Source: Simmondsia chinensis (Eukaryota > Streptophyta > Magnoliopsida > Caryophyllales > Simmondsiaceae). Taken from it: DNA of 64,000 nucleotides. Shown one piece after another: positions 33,784 to 43,509 of the stretch. Both the position numbers and the translations under genes were made by a program. The notes beneath the pieces are model-generated. The model ran no database searches. It saw nothing but the letters and a program-made list of their open reading frames with translations, and was not told the DNA's origin. Within the stretch, counting starts at the first letter, position 1. Every line of letters starts with the position of its first letter. The stretch lies in the NCBI GenBank assembly GCA_018398585.1, contig JAGTTD010000024.1, forward strand, positions 7,220,071-7,284,070, given 5' to 3'.

Positions 33784-33973
33784 AGGTCTCGTGTGATTAT
33801 TTTGTTTGATTAATAGATGGATGCTTACTTGTCAAAAAAGAAAATTAAACCATAATCAACGCCTTAGTTGAAGACATGTTCAACAATGAGCCAACCAAGT
33901 TATCACTTGCATGCCTTACCAAATCAATTTTGTATACTACAACAAGAAAAATAAAAACAAAGACTCATTCAAA

Positions 33974-34025
33974 AGTCAATTCAAGCCATATATACGGTCA
34001 ATCCAAAATGTTGGTACTATAAAAA
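33974..34025 (+). promoter_or_regulatory. Promoter of the PIP-type peptide gene: W-box cores and TATA box
   Basis: TATAAAAA at 34018-34025 lies about 85 bp before the ATG, placing the transcript start near 34050. Two W-box cores in reverse orientation (AGTCAA at 33974-33979; GGTCAA at 33996-34001) lie just upstream. WRKY factors bind such sites, and PIP genes are known to respond to immune elicitors. Regulation of this copy is inferred only. Confidence 0.5.
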
Positions 34026-34106
34026 CACTTTGGCTTCAATAAATGGTACTCAAAAAGGCAATAACAATCTCTCTTGTTTCATCAAAAAAATTCCAATACC
34101 AAAAAG

Positions 34107-34334
34107 ATGAAATTTGGGAGAACAGCGAATGCGCTTCTGTTTGTCGTTATGACACTGATATTATTGGTTTCACTTATTGACTTTGTCAATGCAAGGCCTT
34201 TAGCAGAAGATTCTGAAACTAACATGAACGATGTTTCCATGTATTCTTCTCTGTATGGGCGAACTAGATATAACTTGGCATATTGGCTTCAACGTTTGGC
34301 TTCCGGACCAAGTGATGCTGGCGCTGGCCATTAG
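34107..34334 (+). CDS. PIP/PIP-like secreted signalling peptide precursor
   Basis: 75 residues, single exon, intact. Residues 1-29 (MKFGRTANALLFVVMTLILL...VNA) form a signal peptide with cleavage likely after VNA, so the product enters the secretory pathway. A variable acidic spacer follows (RPLAEDSETNMNDV). The precursor ends YWLQRLASGPSDAGAGH, then the stop. SGPSxxGxGH at the very C-terminus is the signature of PAMP-induced secreted peptides (PIP/PIPL); in Arabidopsis PIP1 a peptide of this kind is sensed by receptor kinase RLK7 and amplifies immunity. The mature peptide would be about 11-13 residues, with the prolines open to hydroxylation. ATG at 34107 is chosen because the frame upstream has no other ATG and it begins the signal peptide. 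The only intact host gene seen here. Confidence 0.85.
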   Translation: MKFGRTANALLFVVMTLILLVSLIDFVNARPLAEDSETNMNDVSMYSSLYGRTRYNLAYWLQRLASGPSDAGAGH

Positions 34335-34839
34335 TTCATACTTCAAAGTTTGCCAGCAATGTTTTTTTTTCTTTTTCCCCCTTTATTCAATGTATTTATT
34401 TATTTTTTTTCGAAAATATAACTTTTCAATGTTGGTATGGAGTATTAATTTGGATTATTTGCGCACATAAACTATGTTTCACTATTTATAAATGATCGTT
34501 TAATCTTTTGCTACGTGAAGCTTTGTTTTTAGATATAAATGCTTGTATTAGTGGAAGATGCACATGCATGCAAGCGTTGAAGTGTTTGAGAGTGGATGCA
34601 CTAGGCATAGGACTAAGAAAATATACCATTCTTTTATAATTAATAGTTGGTGCTCACTATTAACACGAGCTGGAAAATGGTGAAGAGGACAATTTTGGAG
34701 AACCCACTTATTTGTGAAAAAAGTGCACAAAATACACAATTTGAACATGTATTTATACTTGACTATTTAAAAAGGGAGTTCACAAATAATTGCCAATAAT
34801 ATAATTAAATGTACATATTCTTGTATTACCTATATAATA
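34335..34839. other. Downstream region of the peptide gene
   Basis: 505 bp of A/T-rich sequence. It should hold the 3' untranslated region; no canonical AATAAA was seen close to the stop. No further gene. Confidence 0.4.
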
Positions 34840-35066
34840 TATTAGAGGATATCAATAAGATACGATTCATAGTGTTGACACATGATGACATAGTGTTGTC
34901 ATCATGTCCTCACGTTAGAATAGATCAATAGGATAAGATCCATAATGTTAACATATGATGACATAGTGTTGTCCTCATGTCCTTTTTCCTCTTCTTATTT
35001 GCCTATATAAGAGGACTTATGCACCACTCCTCTACTTATTCAATAATAATTTCATTTGCTTTCATA

Positions 35067-35078
35067 TGGTATCAGAGC
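35067..35078 (+). other. tRNA-iMet primer binding site of the truncated Copia
   Basis: TGGTATCAGAGC, exact consensus, two bases after the LTR end TTCA. Confidence 0.85.
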
Positions 35079-35204
35079 ATCTTTTATTCCACTTTTTCTC
35101 TTTATTTTATGAATTTGTGAGTTCTCTTCTTTTCTCTTTGTTTTCCTTTTTTTTTTTTAATTCCCTTATTCTTCGTTTAATTGTTTTACTCTTTAATTAA
35201 AGTC

Positions 35205-35513
35205 ATGGCTGCTAACCCAAATCGATCCTATGTGAACGTCATTTCCCAAACCTCCCCTCGAGCAACCGCACAAGTGCCGAAGGCTGGACTTCCCAGTGCC
35301 GACTCTCCGATGCCTAGTCAGGCAGTGCATACAAATCCGGTGGTGCCTGACCCTCCCATGGTGGGCTCCATCACGTCGGGATCTTCTCTCCATGGGACGG
35401 TGGATGTCGGTGTAGCCATCTCCGGTATGCCATCGTCTCACGGGAGGCCAACAGTGATACCGACGCTTGTTTCGGGCATCCCCACCCCACTTTCTCCCTC
35501 CCAGGTCAGCTGA
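35205..35513 (+). pseudogene. Copia gag N-terminal fragment
   Basis: The frame starts ATG GCT GCT at 35205 (MAANPNRSYVNVISQTSPR) about 125 bp after the primer site, the usual place of gag. The 102 residues are rich in Pro, Ser, Gly and Val (VPKAGLPSADSPMPSQAVH), with no capsid motif or knuckle yet reached. The frame ends TPLSPSQVS at a TGA, then a long C run follows (about 35523-35558), at which similarity to coding sequence is lost. Assignment to gag rests on position after LTR and primer site, not on sequence family. Confidence 0.5.
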
Positions 35514-35522
35514 TCTAATTCC

Positions 35523-35523
35523 C

Positions 35524-35558
<35 letters not shown>
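35523..35558. repeat. Poly-C/poly-G homopolymer of about 36 bases
   Basis: An uninterrupted C run, the longest in the window, at the edge of the truncated Copia. Length is likely variable and hard to sequence, so the base count is uncertain. Confidence 0.85.
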
Positions 35559-35560
<2 letters not shown>

Positions 35561-35640
35561 AACCGTCGCTAAACACTGGTACCACTAGCACATGTTATAA
35601 CACGTATATGTATTTTTTCCATTTAAAAATAAATGAAAGT

Positions 35641-36370
35641 AACCAATTCCTTTAACTATATATATATATTTTATATTTTGCTAAATTTGTCACTTTTAAC
35701 CCTCAAATTATTGGTTATACCCTATTATTACTATCTCGTATGCTTTTGCTATCGCTGTCGTAGCTCACATTATTCTTGACTTTTATGAGTCAATGAAATT
35801 TTAATAGAAATTTTCATATACAAAGTCGAGTACTATATATATATATTATTAGTTCCCAAACCGAAGTTTACTAACAGGGGCGATGGGTGTGTGGGAACTA
35901 GTTTTGATGGTGATGGAAACCGGGGCTATTCACTAGTTGTGAAATGCCTCATTTGGCCAAATAAACAACTATTATTTTCGCTTTCTTTGTTGGCACATGT
36001 TGTGATGTGATGTGATTCAGCCTGATTGGCAAAACCCGGTGATGAAGCAGAGAGAAAGGCCCTCGCCCTGCGGTCTCTGTTCTAGAGGATTAACCGGAAT
36101 CACGACCCAATCCCGGGTGCGGACATAGCCCAGAACACAGCGTAGGTGACAAATCGGGGCATAGCTCCAACCCGCACACATTATGAGCCACATGCTCAAA
36201 TTGGACAGATGAAAACTTTATTTAAAATTAGGCCAAAAGCCCAAGCACATGTCCAATTTGAGCGCCCCTTATTGTGCAGATGAAATATGAAGCGGGAGAG
36301 TCAACTATTCAGTCATTGCGGCAGCTTCAAACAAATATTTAATTTAGAATTTTGAATTAGAGTAAATTGG
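35641..36370. other. Unassigned sequence with a short hairpin
   Basis: 730 bp without a recognised gene. 36020-36180 is unusually GC-rich for the area. A perfect 14-bp inverted repeat (GCTCAAATTGGACA at 36194-36207; its complement at 36250-36263) could form a hairpin with a 42-base loop. TA microsatellites occur at 35659 and 35835. Confidence 0.4.
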
Positions 36371-36380
36371 TTTTAGAATT

Positions 36381-36491
36381 CATTTATCAGGCACTAAAGC
36401 ATCGGATCCTATTAGAACTCCGAAGTTAAGCGTGTCTGGGCGAGAGTAGTACCAGGATAGATGACCTCCTGGGAAGTCCTCATGTTGCCAA
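36381..36491 (+). pseudogene. 5S rRNA-like sequence (internal promoter retained)
   Basis: About 111 bases homologous to 5S rRNA without the first ten or so nucleotides. There is no T-run terminator after the 3' end; the sequence runs straight into the LINE-like tail. It is therefore not a functional 5S gene, though the internal control regions for TFIIIA and polymerase III are largely kept. Confidence 0.8.
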
Positions 36492-36636
36492 CCCTATAAG
36501 GTTAGGGGTCCTCGAAAACTACCTCTCGCTAGGGTTACACCCTGAAAGAGTAAGGCTGCGTACATCCATCCCCTCTCCAGACCCCATTTAGGCGGAAGCC
36601 CTTGAGATACTAGATCTGGCGGCGGTGGTGGTGTTG
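36381..36636 (+). mobile_element. 5S rRNA-derived SINE-like retroposon with an RTE LINE tail
   Basis: Positions 36381-36491 match plant 5S rRNA from about nucleotide 11 to the end: GCACTAAAGCATCGGATCC, GAAGTTAAGCGTGTCTGGG (A-box and intermediate element) and CCAGGATAGATGACCTCC (C-box). Positions 36492-36636 match the 3' end of the RTE LINEs in this window: AGTAAGGCTGCGTACAT, CCAGACCCC, GGAAGCCCTTGAGATACT, then GGTGGTGTTGTT. Ten-base direct repeats flank the unit. A polymerase III head plus LINE tail plus target duplication is the build of a SINE. A Cassandra TRIM also carries 5S sequence but has LTRs, primer site and polypurine tract, none seen here. Confidence 0.75.
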
Positions 36637-36649
36637 TTTTAGAATTATT

Positions 36650-36889
36650 ATTATAATAGGTTTATTTTAGTTTGAGGTCTATATAAGGCCCTTTAGGTTA
36701 CATCTTTTAGGAAGTTTTTGTTTTGATGATTTACATCGTTACTTTAGGTTTTCGCTCTTGTTCTTCGTTAAGAATTTGATTGAATTAATTTTCTCTTTAT
36801 TTTTATTAGTTCTAACATTAAAATTTAGGAAAAAACTGTTGAATCTTTTCCTTTTTTCTTTTAACAAAATTGGTGACCCAATATGATTT
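36650..36889. other. Unassigned sequence, LTR-like
   Basis: 240 bp with a TATA-like CTATATAAGG at 36679-36688 and a pyrimidine-rich stretch. It could be an LTR end fragment. No partner copy and no gene seen. Confidence 0.35.
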
Positions 36890-36998
36890 CATTAGGATAT
36901 TAAAATTGTATTGTCGATATTATTGCCATATTAAGTTGATATTGTAGATATTTATTATTTTAGGATATTATTGTAATTCTATGTAATCTCCAATTATT

Positions 36999-37037
<39 letters not shown>

Positions 37038-37074
37038 CTCCCCCTTATCCAGTAGAGTGGGGATTCAATTAACA
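36890..37074 (+). repeat. 5' LTR of Copia C
   Basis: Starts CATTAGGATATT, where the intact terminus would be TG; both bases look like transitions. Contains (TA)n at about 37009-37036. Confidence 0.85.
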
Positions 37075-37261
37075 TAGTATTAGAGTCAAAATAATAATAA
37101 ATAAAAAAAGAGGAATTCAAGTAAAATATCTTTTTCCTTTCTTCCTTTCGTGAAAGTCATCTACCCCTAAAAGCTGCCTTCTTTGTCATTTAAGGAATTC
37201 AACTAAAATTTCCTTCTCTGTTATTTAGGGTTTCGTTCCCTTTTTTCCTTTTCTCACAAAA

Positions 37262-37741
37262 TGATGCAGCGCGTAATGGGAAAAATTGGCCAACAAGAAG
37301 GTTCAACGGCCTTCCCTTTTGAATTTTATTGTTACTGAAATAAAATTAACAAAAGAGGTTCATAAACTCGTTTCTCACAGGTCGAGAATTCGAGGTTACA
37401 AAAAGGAAGAAAATAATTTATTGAAATTCTAATTGGATCACTTCTAAACTAACATAACATCCCTTTATATAGATGAGGGATTCCTATTCAAATTCAAATC
37501 AAATCTAAACAGAATTAAGGAAATAAATCAACTAATAAAGGATAAATCAAAATTAAGGAAAGAGATAATTTGTTGAGTTGGAAATCAGCCAAAACTCGCA
37601 CGTGAATCACGCCGGAAATCTCGCAAGGTCTTCAACCGTGTTTGACCATGGTGAGGTAGCGCCAAGTACTCGCCCTGCGTGTTCCTGCTGTAAGCTTGCT
37701 TCCGCCATGCCTAGGCCTATGCCCCTAAGCTCGCTGCATCA
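37262..37741 (-). repeat. 3' LTR of Gypsy 3
   Basis: 480 bp, TGATGCAGCGC to GCTGCATCA, same termini as Gypsy 2. Aligns with 42003-42469 (TTCAACGGCCTTCCC, GTCGAGAATTCGAGG). Confidence 0.9.
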
Positions 37742-37769
37742 TCCTCCCCGGGTTGGAGAGAATTCGCTC

Positions 37770-38974
37770 TCAAATTGACTGGGGATCAACACTGATATTC
37801 TCGCCAAAGTAAGGACTGAGATGCTTGACGTTAAAAATATCTGAAGTGCGCATACCAGGCGGCAATTGTAGACGATAAGCGTTATCGTTGATCTTCTCAA
37901 GGACCATCAAAGGGCCTATCTTGCGGGCTGGGAGCTTGTTATATTCCCAAGCTGGAAAGCGTTCTCGTGTTAGAATAGCCCAAACTTTTTCTCCAACTTG
38001 GAGTTGCATTCGTCGTAGCCTGTTATCACGGTCGTCCTTGTATTTGGCGTTAACCTTCAATAACCGCTCCCTTGTCTGATCATGAATGTCCTGAAGGGAA
38101 GATATGAAGTCTTCTGCCTTGCCATGAGGACCCGCTGGGTCTGGAACTGGCGCCATGTCAATAGGAGCTCGTGGAGTGAACCCATAGACAACTTGAAACG
38201 GTGTGAACCCCGTGCTTCTACTGACTGAACTATTGTAAGCGAATTCGGCTTGGTGAAGCTTCTGTGCCCAACTCTTGGGATTTTCTGCAGCCAAACATAG
38301 GCGTATGTTCCCCAAGGAGCGGTTGGTGACCTCAGTTTGGCCATCGGTTTGCGGGTGATGGACAGTGCTGAAGGAAAGTGTAGTGTTGGCCAACTTTCAA
38401 AGGCTGCGCCAAAAATGGTTGACGAACCGGACGTCTCTGTCAGACACAATGCTGGACGATAAGCCATGGAGCTTGTAAACGTCTTTGAAGTAAAGACTTG
38501 CAATGTAGGTGGCGTCTGCTGCCTTCTTGCATCCAATGAAGTGAGCCATTTTCAAAAATCGATCAAGAACAACAAAAATGGAATCAATTCGCCAATTGTT
38601 CGAGGCAACCCCATTACGAAGTCTATGCTCACGTCTGTCCATGGTTGATCCGGTACTGGTAACTGTAAGTAGAGACCCACATTCATCATTCCACCTTTAG
38701 AGATCTGACAAGTACGGCATCGCTTGACAAATCTTTCAACCTCTTTGCGAATTATGGGCCAGAAGTAGGTGGCGGTAATGAGCTTTAACGCCTTATCTCT
38801 ACCAACATGCCCAGCGTTATGCTTCTCTTCTATTATCTTCTGACGCCAACTAGAGTTCGGTACACACAGTTGGTTTCCCTTGAACAAACACCCATCGTGG
38901 ATTGAGTAATCTGGTACTGGGCCAAGTTGTGCGTCACGCCAAATGCTACTGAACGTTGGGTCATCACGGTACAT
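37770..38974 (-). pseudogene. Gypsy 3 integrase (three overlapping frames)
   Basis: 38974-38552 carries the H2C2 zinc region (HNAGHVGRDKALKLI, CRTCQISKGG) and first core Asp (WTDVSIDFVMGLP). 38642-38397 continues FVVLDRFLKMAHFIGCKK and SIVSDRDVRFVNHFW. 38393-37770 has the third catalytic residue region (FSTVHHPQTDGQTEVTNRS, Glu present), FAYNSSVSRSTGFTPF, KIGPLMVLEKINDNAYRL and ends FNVKHLSPYFGENISVD. The stop follows closely, so no chromodomain is present. Small shifts separate the frames. Confidence 0.88.
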
Positions 38975-39008
38975 ATCCTTGAAATGCTCGAACCTGGTAA
39001 CTTCATTC

Positions 39009-40241
39009 CTACATTGCGTTTAAGACCATGGTCCTCCTGCTTAAGGAGTCAGCCACATTATTCATCATGCCAGAAGTGTGTTTGATTGAGAAGTGGAAGA
39101 GTTGGATGAAACCTGCCCACTTGGCATGTCTTTTTGACAACTTCTCTTGACTATTGATAAAATTCAGGGCTATGTTGTCTGAGTACAGAATAAACTCGCA
39201 GTTTGCCAAATAAGATTTCCAATGCCGGAGCTCACTGACCAAAGCGTAAAACTCTAAGTCATACGTTGAATATCGTAACTTACTCTCATGAAGTTTCTCA
39301 CTGAAGAAAGCTACCGATCTTCCTTCTTGACTTAGGATGGTGCCAATACCAACCTTTGAAGCGTCGGTGTGCAGCTCAAACGTCTTCTGAAAGTCTGGTA
39401 ACACCAACACTGGTGTTGTTGTCAGCTTTTCCGTGATGATGGTGAAAGCAGATGCAGCTTCAGGCGTCCACACAAAAGAACCCTTCTTAAGGCAATCTGT
39501 GATAGGCGCCACTATGGAGCTGAAGCCAGGAACAAAGCACCTATAGAATGACACTAGTCCATGGAAGCCTCGAGCTTAGCCAATGGTTTCCAGCGGTGGC
39601 CAGTCACGAATAGCTGCGATTTTACCTTCATCAGCCGAAATACTGTCCTTGGAAATAATGAAGCCAAGGAAGGTCACCCTCTCCCTCATAAACTCACACT
39701 TTTTCAATGTTGTGAACAAACTCTGACTTCTCAAAGTAAGAAGAACCTCTCTCAAATGATTGACGTGCTCAGTACGGTTACGACTGTAAATTAAAATATT
39801 ATCAAAATAGACGACGACAAACTTGCCAATGAACGGACGTAATACCTGATTCATGAGCCTCATGAAGGTATTAGGCGCGTTGGAGAGACCAAACGGCATA
39901 ACCAATTACTCATAGAGACCTTCCCTTGTCTTGAAGGCTGTCTTCCATTCATCCCCGGGGAATATTCTTATCTGATGGTAGCCACTTTTGAGGTCCAGCT
40001 TGGTGAATACCTTGGCGCTTTGTAATTGGTCCAATAGATCATTCAATCTTGGGATTAGGAAACGGTACCGCACTGTTATTTTGTTGATGGCTTTGCTGTC
40101 CACACACATACACCATCTCCCATCCTTCTTTGGCGTTAGCAAGGCCGGGACTGTGCAAGGACTCAAGCTTTCTCTGATGAAACCTCTAGCAAGCAACTCC
40201 TCAACTTGGCGTCTGAGCTCTTCATGCTCAGAAGGACTCAT
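39009..40241 (-). pseudogene. Gypsy 3 reverse transcriptase and RNase H (broken)
   Basis: 40241-39906: [56 protein letters not shown]. 39905-39576 continues [20 protein letters not shown], with polymerase motif YFDN (VVYFDNILIY) where the second catalytic Asp is Asn. 39554-39009 holds the thumb and RNase H: LHTDASKVGIGTILSQ (Asp kept), YDLEFYALVSELRHW, LYSDN and VADSLSR. Stops at 39906 and 39576 break the frame. The YFDN change alone should abolish DNA synthesis. Confidence 0.9.
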
Positions 40242-40551
40242 GCGGTAATGGGGTTTGTTTGGTAGAGAAGTGCCAGGGACCAGATCGATCCTATGCTAAA
40301 TGTCACGCAAGGGCGGCAGTGTGGCCGGTAATTCGTATGGGAACACATCAGCAAACTCCTTTAATAGAGGCAAGATCTCACTTAGTGGCTTGTCGGACAC
40401 ACTGTCAGCTTCCTTCCCAATTAGAATGAACATAACCTTGGTGTCGCCAACTTCTTTAGCAAACATGGTGCGACCCTACGCACTGGGGTGTTGAGCCACG
40501 GTAGCCTTTGGTTGCTCCTCCTTCTTGGGTAAAAGCACTGTTTTCACTCCT

Positions 40552-40923
40552 TCATGCATGAAATTGTACGTGTTTCTCCGTCCATCGTGCGTCATATTGC
40601 CAAGGATGCCCTAAGAGTATGGGACATGTGTCCATGGCGACTACATTGCACCATACTCCCTCCTTGTATCTTGGTCCTATTGAGAAATTCACGAAATATC
40701 GTTTGGAAACCGTCACCTGATTACCCTTCTTCAGCCAAGACAAATGGTATGGTTGAGGATGGGCTTCAGTCTTTAATGCCAATTTGTTAACTGCCTCCTC
40801 AGAGATGACGTTTTCACAGCTTCCTGAGTCTATAACCACACGAAAAAATTTCCCACCAATAGTACAGGTCGTTTGGAAGATATGGTTCCTCAACCAGCTG
40901 TCTCCATGTTCATTCCTTGGCAT
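40552..40923 (-). pseudogene. Gypsy 3 aspartic protease region
   Basis: 123 residues: NHIFQTTCTIGGKFFRVVIDSGSCENVISEEAVNKL in two segments, with the DSG triad intact at about residue 33-35, then LSWLKKGNQVTVSKRYFVNF and MDTCPILLGHPWQYD. The frame is continuous through the domain. It would process Gag-Pol. Upstream gag ends at 40981 with a stop; downstream the linker to RT (40551-40242) is broken. Confidence 0.87.
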
Positions 40924-40980
40924 GAGACAGACACGCCTAACGACTAGACATTGACCCTCATCTCCTATAATGGGGTCCTC

Positions 40981-41990
40981 TCATTGTTCCGCTAATTCTT
41001 CTTGACCATCTTCTTCAATGGTCTCGCCTTCCTCTTCAGTAGGCTCATTAATGAGAAGAGCCTTACCCGGTCTATCTCCCTTTTGGCATTCGGAGGCATG
41101 GTGACCTACTTCTCTACACTTGAAGCAACGTATATGGGACGAACCACCTACCTCTTGATTAACCTGCTTCCCAATAACAACAGGAGGGGCTCTGTTTTGG
41201 GCGTTTTGATTCTGAGTTGGTGGTACATGGTTTAGATCCCTACCGTCTGCTTGTGTGTTCACGGTCAAGCCAGAAGGGCGGCGCCTTTGTTGCCGTTCCA
41301 CGTTCACGGCTCTCTGAGATGCCTCAGCCACAGTAAAGATATGAAACATGTTGAGTACCTCTTGGATGGGCTCTCTTAGGCCACTGATAAAGCGATCCAC
41401 CAACTTTTCTTCAGACTCTGCCAAGTCGTTTCTGGCAACTAGGGAGTTAAACTCAGCAGTGTAGTCTTCAACGGACTTCGAACCTTGGCGTAACCCTTGA
41501 AGGCGCTGGTACGCAATCCGTGCATGATTGTACGGTAAGAAGGCGCTACGAAGGTGTTTCTTCATCTTCTCCATGTTTCAATCTTGGACTTTCCTTCCCT
41601 GAACCGGGTTTGTTTCAGTTGGTGCCACCAGGCGACGGCTCTACCCCGAAGGAGAGTAGCGACGAGCGGCGCCTGCTTTCTCTCCTTTATCTCCCTAAAT
41701 TCAAGGACTTCCTCGATGGCTACAAGCCAATCTAAGAACTCCTTCGGACATCCTCCTCTACTGAACTTCTGTATCTCGATCGAAGTCCGGATTTCCACCT
41801 CCGATCGTCACGATCTTCACCTCGGCGATGATGGCGCCTTACCCTTGGGTCCGGTTGATCTGCAAAAAAGAAAGGGTTCACAAAGGGGTCATCCTCATCT
41901 TCACCATTCACGCCAGGCGAAGGGTGGTGTTGGTGCCTCGCTCCACCCATAGAGTTGAGGTTAGCACCGATTTGGACCAAGTGTTGCTCG
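40981..41990 (-). pseudogene. Gypsy 3 gag (broken near the middle)
   Basis: 41980-41732 begins MVQIGANLNSMGGAR and is rich in Asp and Arg (DQPDPRVRRHHRRGEDRDD). 41798-41562 holds the early capsid (RGGCPKEFLDWLVAIEEVLE, PLVATLLRGRAVAWWHQLK). 41574-40981 continues with capsid (RIAYQRLQGLRQGSKSVEDYTAEF, RFISGLREPIQEVLNMF) and the CCHC knuckle CFKCREVGHHASEC at about residues 154-167. The acidic tail EEEGETIEEDGQEELAEQ ends it. Two shifts break it. Confidence 0.88.
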
Positions 41991-42002
41991 ATCCGCCGGA
42001 AT

Positions 42003-42469
42003 ATTGGGCAACGGGAACTTCAACGGCCTTCCCTTTTGAATTTTATTGTTACTGAAATAAAATTAACAAAAGAGGCTCATAAACTCGTTTCTCACAGGTC
42101 GAGAATTCGAGGTTACAAAAAGGAAGAAAATAATTTATTGGAATTCTAATTGGATCACTTCTAAACTAACATAGCATCCCTTTATATAGATGAGGGATTC
42201 CTAATCAAATTCAAATCAAATCTAAACCGAATTAAGGAAATAAATCAACTAATAAAAGATAAATCAAAATTAAGGAAAGAGATAATTTGTTGAGTTGGAA
42301 ATCAGCCAAAACCCGCACATGAATCAAGCCGAAAGTCTCACAAGGTCTTCAACCGTGTTTGACCTTGGTGGCGCCAAGTCCAGGTAGCGCTAAGTACTCG
42401 CCCTGCATGTCCCCGCTGTAAGCTTGCTTCCGTCAAGCCTAGGCCTATGCGCCTAAGCTCGCTGCATCA
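42003..42469 (-). repeat. 5' LTR of Gypsy 3 (truncated next to gag)
   Basis: Lacks the TGATGCAGC end; the first matching bases are ATTGGGCAACGGG. Its other end, GCTGCATCA at 42461-42469, is intact. The loss of primer site and leader means this copy cannot be copied by the normal route. Confidence 0.85.
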
Positions 42470-42509
42470 CAAAGTGCAGCCTTCTTCTCCTCCTTCTCCA
42501 ACCACTTTC

Positions 42510-43500
42510 ATGGCCGACGACACCCAATCCACTAATTCTTCTCCTATCTTACCTCTTGCCCATCCTGTTAACTCCATAAATCCCCTTCCCTCACGAAATA
42601 TTAAAGTCTCTGTTACTGAAATTCTCAACTATGAAAATTACCATTCTAGAGTGAATTATTCATCAATGCTCTCAAAGGCCATGGTGTAATATGTCATATT
42701 ACTGGAGACACCCCTTGCCCGGCAATCGATCAATCTGATTATCATCAATGGCACCAGACAGATTTCCTGATAGTGACTTGGATATATTCTTGCTGCTCTC
42801 GAGAAATTGTTCGTATGGTAATGAAACCTAGCCAAGAATTGACTGCCCAACATGTATGGAGTGAAATTAAACAATTGTGTCAGGCTCAGGCTCAAGCTAT
42901 TGCTCTTCAACTTAAGGGGGAGTTCCATAGCATGGAAAAAGGTGACCTTTCCATTTCCTCTTACCTTGAACGCATGAAAACTCTAGCGGATCGTTTGAAT
43001 GATGTTGGCTGTAAAATCAGTGAAACGAATTTGGTTCTTCAAATTATTCGTGGTTTAAATGAGTACAATACTGTTGCCACGACCTTCACTCATATGATAC
43101 CTTTTCCTAGTCTTGCTCATGCTTGTATGGCCTTGTTCACTAAAGAAAGCCGTTTAGCAAAAATCAAAGCCAAAGCTCTTATGACCACACCTCTAAATCT
43201 AGCTCCCCCTGCAGCCTATGCTGCAGAACAGACTCATGGATATAAGGGTAGTAATCATGGTGGCCATGGTGGAGGCTGTAATGGCAAAGGTGGTCATGGT
43301 GGTCATAGTGGTCGTGGTCCAAATTGGGGATGGAATAGTAATAATGGTGGTCGTGGGGGTTATGGTGGTCGTGGTCGTGGGACCGGCGCTTGTGGTAGTG
43401 GTTGTGGTTTTGGTGGCTGGCTGGACCCCTCAGCTGGTGTTCTCGGGCCAAGGCCCAACTATGGTTCTGTATTTTCTATGATGACTACTAACGCTTATCC
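42510..43500 (+). pseudogene. Copia C gag with Gly/His-rich C-terminus (broken)
   Basis: ATG at 42510 starts MADDTQSTNSSPILPLAHP; NIKVSVTEILNYENYHSRV leads into the capsid and a stop follows near 42687. 42773-43528 continues TWIYSCCSREIVRMVM, TAQHVWSEIKQLCQAQ, MEKGDLSISSYLERMKTLAD and LNEYNTVATTFTHM, the UBN2-type Copia gag core. The C-terminus has no CCHC knuckle; it is a Gly/His/Arg-rich tract of about 65 residues (GGHGGHSGRGPNWGW, GGRGGYGGRGRG), probably the RNA-binding part. Codon repetition (GGTGGTCATGG) makes the tract unstable. Confidence 0.83.
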
Positions 43501-43509
43501 ACATGTCCA

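Larger units (their letters stand above)
34840..35640 (+). mobile_element. 5' end of a Copia element (LTR, primer site, start of gag)
   Basis: LTR about 34840-35064, with TATA-like CCTATATAAG at 35002-35011. It is followed by TGGTATCAGAGC at 35067-35078 and a leader. The LTR holds a tandem duplication of about 70 bp (34855-34925 and 34925-34985), each unit with CATGATGACATAGTGTTGTC. Only the beginning of the internal region remains; the 3' LTR is not in the neighbourhood, so this is a truncated copy or is split from its rest. Confidence 0.75.
36371..36646 (+). repeat. 10-bp target-site duplications of the 5S-RTE retroposon
   Basis: TTTTAGAATT occurs at 36371-36380 and again at 36637-36646, directly bordering the retroposon body. 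This is the expected outcome of LINE-type insertion. Confidence 0.75.
37262..42469 (-). mobile_element. Gypsy 3, Ty3/Gypsy retrotransposon inserted in the Copia C leader
   Basis: The left (3') LTR spans 37262-37741 and the right (5') LTR about 42003-42469. Flanking CAAAA (37257-37261) and CAAAG (42470-42474) fit a target duplication with one change. The polypurine tract CCCGGGGAGGA adjoins the left LTR. On the right, gag sequence joins the LTR directly: the primer site, leader and about 25 bp of LTR are deleted. Same family as Gypsy 2, better preserved. Confidence 0.9.

Noticed and set aside
34074..34106. Earlier start of the peptide gene
   Set aside because: The codon at 34074 is TTG. The first in-frame ATG is at 34107 and starts a good signal peptide. 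The ATG at 34043 is out of frame and lies before the expected transcript start.
35193..35591. 132-residue minus-strand frame with a poly-Gly run
   Set aside because: Produced by the 36-base C run and the antisense of the gag fragment.
36381..36491. Functional 5S rRNA gene
   Set aside because: The first ten nucleotides are missing, there is no T-run terminator, and the sequence is fused to a LINE-like tail with target duplications.
36381..36636. Cassandra-type TRIM carrying 5S sequence
   Set aside because: No second LTR, no primer site and no polypurine tract are present, while the tail and 10-bp flanks fit LINE-mediated retroposition.
43179..43451. His/Tyr/Asp-rich minus-strand frame
   Set aside because: Shadow of the Gly-rich gag tail of Copia C on the other strand.
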